This document shows positions 59,701 to 64,000 of a stretch of DNA of 64,000 nucleotides, one piece after another; within the stretch, counting starts at the first letter, position 1; each line of letters begins with the position of its first letter. The notes below the pieces were generated by a model that made no database searches, had not been told where the DNA came from, and was given only the letters and a program-made list of their open reading frames with translations. This stretch comes from Spinacia oleracea (taxonomy: Eukaryota > Streptophyta > Magnoliopsida > Caryophyllales > Amaranthaceae), in assembly GCF_020520425.1 (NCBI RefSeq), contig NC_079492.1:144925861-144989860 (forward strand). The letters run 5' to 3'. Both the position numbers and the translations under genes were made by a program.

Positions 59701-62424
59701 GGCTAACATTTGGTTTGATGTGTTCCACAATTGAGTCCATATGATTCGTCTGAGAGTAGACTATTTCTCAATTTTATCAGGTGCAAGTTTTAGGGTGATG
59801 TAATAATGTTCAGCTGAGGGTTGGAGTGGTTTTATGATGATGAGGAAGTTAATATTAGTAAAAGATCGGTGGAAAATGTGGAATTTGGAGGAGTCTGGTG
59901 GTATTAGGGTATAGAAGAGAATGGACATTCAGGGCATTACTTAAGTTATCACGGAGAATGAAGGATTTTTAACTAGTGAACTGGAGCATCGAAGAGCTCA
60001 ATTGAAGAATGAGTTACAAGATCTGTTGCTTTTGGAGAATAGAAGTAAACGTCAGGAGATCTGTTGCCTAGTGGGCTAGAGATTAGTGAGGAGATTTCTT
60101 CTTTGATATGCTGTTGTGGAGAATCAGTGGCATGCTTCTTTCCTTTTTCCCATCCTACTTTTGGGTATTTCTGGGTATGTTATGGACTATCAAACAATTT
60201 AGAAAACACATGGATTGATAGGAATGTAAATTTTCCTGGCTCTCTAACTGTTGGCAACTGTGATTGCAGTGAGGTGGTCTGAACATAACTTTTTTGTACC
60301 CTACGTTTATAAGTTACTGTGTAACATAGACATTTACGTTTGTTTGGTTTGGGGTCTGCTACATGCTGGTTACACCAGCACCACCAATTCGTGTGCCTCT
60401 CCTTCATACTTGCTCTGTATTCCAAAACTTGTTCAACAAATAAAAAATCACCAACCAATAATCTTGATTTGCCACTCCCGGCAGCAACCAATGGTTAAAT
60501 TGTCATGGATCTTTCTGTCAGTCACTGTTAACTGCGAATACTGGGATGACATAAACTGGTGAAATCACCAGTGAAATACCAGCAATACAACCACTGCTGC
60601 GGTAAACAGTGCTGGCGGGGATGAGCAAAGATTTGGATATAAATAATGGAGCAGTGATAGTGAGACCCTATTGATCATATTCTTTTTGTGTCTATTGCTC
60701 TTCTTTTTGTTTTGCCCACTATTCCAAATGCCGTTGCATGTGAGACTGTATATAGTTGAGAGCTTGAGACATTCAGCATGAGCTCTTTAGCTGTCATTTA
60801 GCTTAAGGTATGCTAGGTGCTAGATTCTAGAATCAATTGCATTCGTCAATGTTATCAGTTGATTTTAATGGGTCGTACAACATTATGATGTCTCTGTCTT
60901 AGATCATTGGCTAGCTTTGGGCGTAAGTATGTCATCGCCTGTGGCTGCTTGACCATGTCCTTTCACGAAAGTTAAGAGGTTTTAAATACTTAGAGGCTAT
61001 TCCACATTCCCATGGACTTTGGTGCTGGCCAAGCCAATCTTATTGCTTATTCATGATGGCAGCAGGGGCGAAAAGGTGCCTGTTCAGCTTGTACCAAAAC
61101 CTTTTCCTCACAAATTGCTTTCCCACGATCTAGAGCTTAGCTTTTAACATCTTGAGGCCCCTAGGGGCATGCTTGGATTGAGGGTAATACATTAAAGGGG
61201 GTAATAAAAGTCAAACTAGAAAAAAACAAGATAATGAAGGTGGGAAAGAGATTAAGTTAGTGTTGGTAAGAAGAAAAGAAAAAGAAAGGGGGAATAGTTA
61301 CCCTCGTTGTGGGGGTAATTGTTACCCACCATCCCACTAGCCCTAGGGTGATTAATATCCTCATTTGGAGGGGTAATATTTCCCCTTCTTCATTCTCCTC
61401 ACAACACCACTACTTCTCATCATAATACCACCACACCACCCTCCTTGCAACCACCTCAATACACCTTCGTTTTCCTCTTATTAAGGTGGTTTGACTTTTA
61501 TTACCCCTTAATCCATTACATCTAATCCAAGCATGTCCTAAGTGGAAAACTTGTGCTGCCTGTTTGGTGAGCTTTGTAATAGATTACCTTTATGCTGGGA
61601 TATCCACACTCATTTGACCCTTCAAAGCATTAATTCTTAAGTGAGGTTGATATTCAATTCAACCTTGTTAGAATCCAAGTTGGGCTTTCTTTTAGGAGGT
61701 TGATATTTAGTTAATTTTCTTCTTCCTTTTTTAGAGCAAGGTAGTTTTTACTTGTGTACTAGTACTGTGCAGTACAAGGCTAAACTTTTAGAGAGTTAAA
61801 GAGGACTTTCTATTTCCCAAGGCTTTAATAAAATATGCGTTTTGAAGGAGGAATCACCAACTTCTATAACATTCTTGGACTTAACTACATAAAAGTTTTT
61901 TCTACTGGATAATTATCTAGCTCAAATTAAATCCGTAGTCCTGTTTTAAGTGTTTTAAAAGTTGCTGTTGACTTGTTGAGGATTGCATATTACGTTAAGA
62001 AAAAGTTGAAACCTTATATTCTGGTTAGCATAACTTGTCTATACGAGTCGTGACTGATATTCTGATGTTGAACTCGTTTCTGTTGCCAGAGGACCAATTT
62101 GAGCTCGAAACTGATGAGATTGAATCCTCCAACACCAATCCTTCGTACGATTCTGATGCAACAGAATCTGATACGGTTACTGACCACGAGGACGACGAGG
62201 AAGTAGAGGAATCATCAGGTCTTGCAGATTTGGGAAGTGGGTGGGGTAGAATAATTTTCATGCCTCAAAAAAGAGGTAGACGTGTTGAAATGGATGTATG
62301 CAGGTCTACCAAGCGTGATGGTTCAGAAGGCTCATTTGACCATTTGGTCTTTACACGGGCAAAAAATCCAACTTTACATCTTCAGGCCCGGAAGTCTTTG
62401 TGGGGGGATTTGTGGCCTTTGTAG
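53762..62424 (+). CDS. METTL17/Rsm22-like mitochondrial ribosome assembly factor (504 aa)
   Basis: Twelve exons, all GT-AG with matching phases: 53762-53894, 53987-54252, 54504-54577, 54667-54761, 54843-54940, 55080-55163, 55383-55463, 55841-55924, 56035-56130, 57205-57284, 58696-58784, 62090-62424. The N-terminus is basic (RRLITPESIRS, RLRRAIEKYL), as expected for mitochondrial import. RRWK-like/YGDIGLTYTD and TRMPAVYSACFRIL mark the Rsm22 family. The SAM-fold motif is VLDFGSGTG (146-154). Cys306, Cys312 and Cys321 (CPHDGPC...FC) plus Cys464 (MDVC) match the cysteines reported to hold a 4Fe-4S cluster in METTL17. The family assists small-subunit mitoribosome assembly; direct methylation activity is doubtful. 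Residues 394-436 form a very acidic insertion. The gene ends ...SLWGDLWPL, the usual C-terminus. Confidence 0.93.
56131..57204 (+). other. Intron 9 of the METTL17-like gene, with a Tourist-like MITE
   Basis: Bases about 56536-56724 are a TO1-family MITE: left end ccttgttctattcacctt, right end aggtgaataaaacacaccc followed by TTA, interior aagttcaggtaagttcag. The remainder is T-rich intron. Confidence 0.7.
57353..57679. mobile_element. Stowaway MITE in intron 10 of the METTL17-like gene
   Basis: ctccctccgtcccggaatac at the left and gtattccgggacggagggag at the right are perfect inverted copies flanked by TA (57351-57352, 57680-57681). The core is G-rich (gggttggggg, taggggttag). The very good ends suggest a recent insertion; it begins 68 bp after the splice donor. 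Confidence 0.92.
59800..60120 (+). pseudogene. LINE reverse-transcriptase fragment
   Basis: Frame pieces such as LEWFYDDEEVNISKRSVENV and LTSELEHRRAQLKNELQDLL, then LENRSKRQE, follow the stretch before the RT domain in plant LINE ORF2 (E..L...L..LL..EE.....S). Stops interrupt it. The DNA before it, 59450-59800, may belong to the same relic. Confidence 0.45.
61165..61538. mobile_element. MITE with catgcttggatt ends
   Basis: gggcatgcttggattgaggg at the left and its inverted counterpart (ctaatccaagcatgtcc) at the right give arms of about 50 bp including ggggtaataaaagtcaaac. A short CTA or TWA target duplication is possible. Confidence 0.8.
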
Positions 62425-63543
62425 GTGAATCCTTTTGCCTGCCTATGGTCTATAACTCTATACTCTGCATGCTGGGAGTTTGGATCAACATCGGGCTGAA
62501 ATTCAGTATAACGGGAGAGGATTTTTTTCGGGGCAAAGTGCCCAAATTAGCTACCCGGTTCATTATTGGGGCAGATGTCGCAATTGTGACTGTTGGCCCG
62601 GGAATTGCTTGATTCTCTGCTAAGCTACTGGAGAATGCAGAGCTGCATATGTTTAGATTCAGTGTATTCAGAGATGTGAATCAACATGTTCTCTTGTATG
62701 GTGCAAGTTTCTGTGCTGTCTTTTTCTTGAATCTCATGCGCATCAGGCCGTCAGCGGGACCCATCTAAATTCCAGAGAGCTGCTCCTGGTAGTGGTGGTT
62801 ACAACTACTTGCAAGGTCTTTTAAACTCCTCTCATTTCATACATGTATATAAGTTTGCCATATCTTTTTCGTATTGTTGCAGTCATATATGCTTTTTTCA
62901 AGTTGGTACTGGTATAAAATTTCAGATGTGGTTAACTTTCTGTACAAGGCTTTACCATGCTATATGCTTTTTTGACGGGTCTTTGTACCAAGTACTTGAA
63001 TACCTGACAATTTGGGTGAACACTGAACATGTTTTGTATGGTAAGGAAAACTATATAAATGGTAAGATAATTGTATGGGTGGTTATAAATCAAAAACTGT
63101 TATTTATGTATAGTACAAATCAAAAGGCATAATAATAAGCAAATTGACTTATGAGAGTGACCAAATTTTTCGCTTTTACGCTATTTTTTATTCATTTAAA
63201 TTCAAATTTTATTCATTTTTATTTTGTTATTTCCACCTTTGTTTTTTGTTTTCTTATTGATTTGCGAAAGACCATGGTATTTACACTATTCATAAATCAC
63301 AGTTATTGTTGTTCAATTTCCCTAATTGTACAAATGATAGATGGATTGTATTGGGGTGGCCGGGTCGACTTCCGGAATAAATTAAAATTTGAAGAACATA
63401 GTGATATTTCAGTATACAATCCATGCATCAAAAATTCAAAATCATCAGTCATGGCGATTGTTGAGAATTTCTTTAGGTTAAGTTGCTATCAGATTGTACA
63501 CAGAAAACATATTGGTATTTAATCCTACCTTCCAATGTCTAAA
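62425..63543. other. Region between two convergent genes
   Basis: Contains the 3' UTRs of the METTL17-like gene (left) and of the WD40 gene (right, minus). Frames of 70-123 codons here are hydrophobic or AT-driven. A possible extra exon at 62747 was considered and dropped. Confidence 0.5.
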
Positions 63544-64000
63544 TTATCGACTAAAACTACTTGAGCTTACTGAGTTGCCACAGTTTTCTCTGCAACGGTT
63601 TCTGATATTAGAAAGGGAGAACGATGATTTCAGAGACTTCCCTGTGGGATATCGAACGGGTAGTCCGTAATTGTGATACGTTCTAATATGACCGTCTTTA
63701 CCTCCGGTTACTATCACAAGCCCCCACATGTGAGAACCACTTAAGATACTCTCACATACGTTTCTCAAGAACTCGTAATCAACGTCACCCATGGCAGGCG
63801 AAAGAGCGGTTGATGGCACTCCATCATGGCTCACAGACCGGAAATTGCCCCTTGGAACAGAGGACTCCGGGGTATGTCCTGGCGATGGCACTCCATCATC
63901 GTGGCTCAGAGAACGGTATTTTCCCCTTGGAACAGATGATTCCTCGGTATGTCTTGGCGATGGCACTCTATCAGTATGGCTCACAGTACGATAGCTGCCC
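63544..64000 (-). CDS. C-terminal part of a WDR44-like WD40 protein (partial, cut by window edge)
   Basis: The frame is open on the minus strand from the right edge to TAA at 63544-63546, so the start and the WD40 propeller lie outside the window. The segment SHMWGLVIVTGGKDGHIRTY followed by HNYGLPVR is the last WD-repeat blade and tail typical of plant WDR44-like proteins (VIVTAG.GGEIR...NYGLP). Before it is a serine/proline-rich linker made of repeats: two copies of ESSVPRG(K/N)(Y/F)RS(L/V)SHD and a diverged third at the edge, with GVPSP/RVPSP. The repeats occur at DNA level with periods of 72 and 75 bp. The tail SSSSFSR ends the protein. Function of this family in plants is mostly unknown; a scaffold role is likely. 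Confidence 0.8.
   Translation of the reverse strand, partial: GSYRTVSHTDRVPSPRHTEESSVPRGKYRSLSHDDGVPSPGHTPESSVPRGNFRSVSHDGVPSTALSPAMGDVDYEFLRNVCESILSGSHMWGLVIVTGGKDGHIRTYHNYGLPVRYPTGKSLKSSFSLSNIRNRCRENCGNSVSSSSFSR

Larger units (their letters stand above)
58785..62089 (+). other. Intron 11 of the METTL17-like gene (3.3 kb) with TE remnants
   Basis: By far the longest intron of the gene. It holds a LINE-like remnant (about 59450-60120) and a MITE (61165-61538). Other frames up to about 103 codons (60180-60562, both strands) do not resemble known proteins. Splicing across it is required to join the exon ending in EIDY to the one starting with the acidic insertion. Confidence 0.75.

Noticed and set aside
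62747-62813. Extra 3' exon of the METTL17-like gene (RQRDPSKFQR...)
   Set aside because: The previous exon already ends with the family's normal C-terminus (SLWGDLWPL) and a stop codon.
63791-63994. 67-aa plus-strand ORF
   Set aside because: It is the antisense shadow of the minisatellite in the WDR44-like coding region.

Overview
The window looks like nuclear DNA of a eudicot plant. It is AT-rich and gene-poor, its genes have many GT-AG introns, and it is full of plant transposon types. The frequent short motif tactccgta/tacggagta makes me lean towards Caryophyllales (spinach/beet/goosefoot relatives), but that is inference. Only four protein genes look real: (1) an intronless minus-strand gene for an unrecognised membrane protein (23224-23982); (2) a complete 8-exon short-chain dehydrogenase gene of the TIC32/retinol-dehydrogenase-like group (39466-42500, plus, 331 aa); (3) a complete 12-exon gene for a METTL17/Rsm22-type mitochondrial ribosome assembly factor (53762-62424, plus, 504 aa); (4) the 3' end of a WDR44-like WD40 gene entering from the right edge (63544-64000, minus). 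The last two converge tail to tail. I see no operon-like or pathway link between the four.

Left third (1-18.5 kb): this is a nest of transposons. A 6.1-kb non-autonomous Ty3/gypsy (Athila/Ogre-like) element on the minus strand has a tRNA-Asp primer site, one gag-like ORF and perfect 5-bp target duplications. It sits inside, and splits, a pre-existing inverted repeat with arms of about 60 nt. Next comes a hAT-type element (6883-9401) with a Mutator-like element (7706-9062, perfect 9-bp target duplication) nested in it. After that are a hAT-like fragment, a decayed LINE RNase-H-like piece, a Tourist-like MITE with many short repeats, and a small palindromic MITE. A 5.2-kb chromodomain Ty3/gypsy element (Reina-like; 13233-18482) follows. 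It is almost complete but inactivated by one in-frame stop, a deletion in RNase H and a frameshift in integrase.

Middle (18.5-53.6 kb): a region of diverged, tandemly duplicated non-coding units (about 19.5-22.3 kb) is followed by the membrane-protein gene, the dehydrogenase gene and long AT-rich intergenic DNA. The intergenic DNA carries MITEs of the Stowaway, Tourist, CACTA, MULE and hAT types. It also carries Helitrons recognised by A|TC...hairpin...CTAG|T ends, including a 3.2-kb copy at 48539-51732.

Right (53.6-64 kb): the METTL17-like gene has a UP1/site-II promoter motif just upstream. Its introns hold a Tourist-like MITE, a Stowaway MITE, a LINE remnant and a further MITE. I found no convincing new biological system. 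The best candidates for a second look are the split hairpin, the GCCCGATCGGGC palindrome clusters in the large retroelement, the degraded tandem units and the unrecognised membrane protein.
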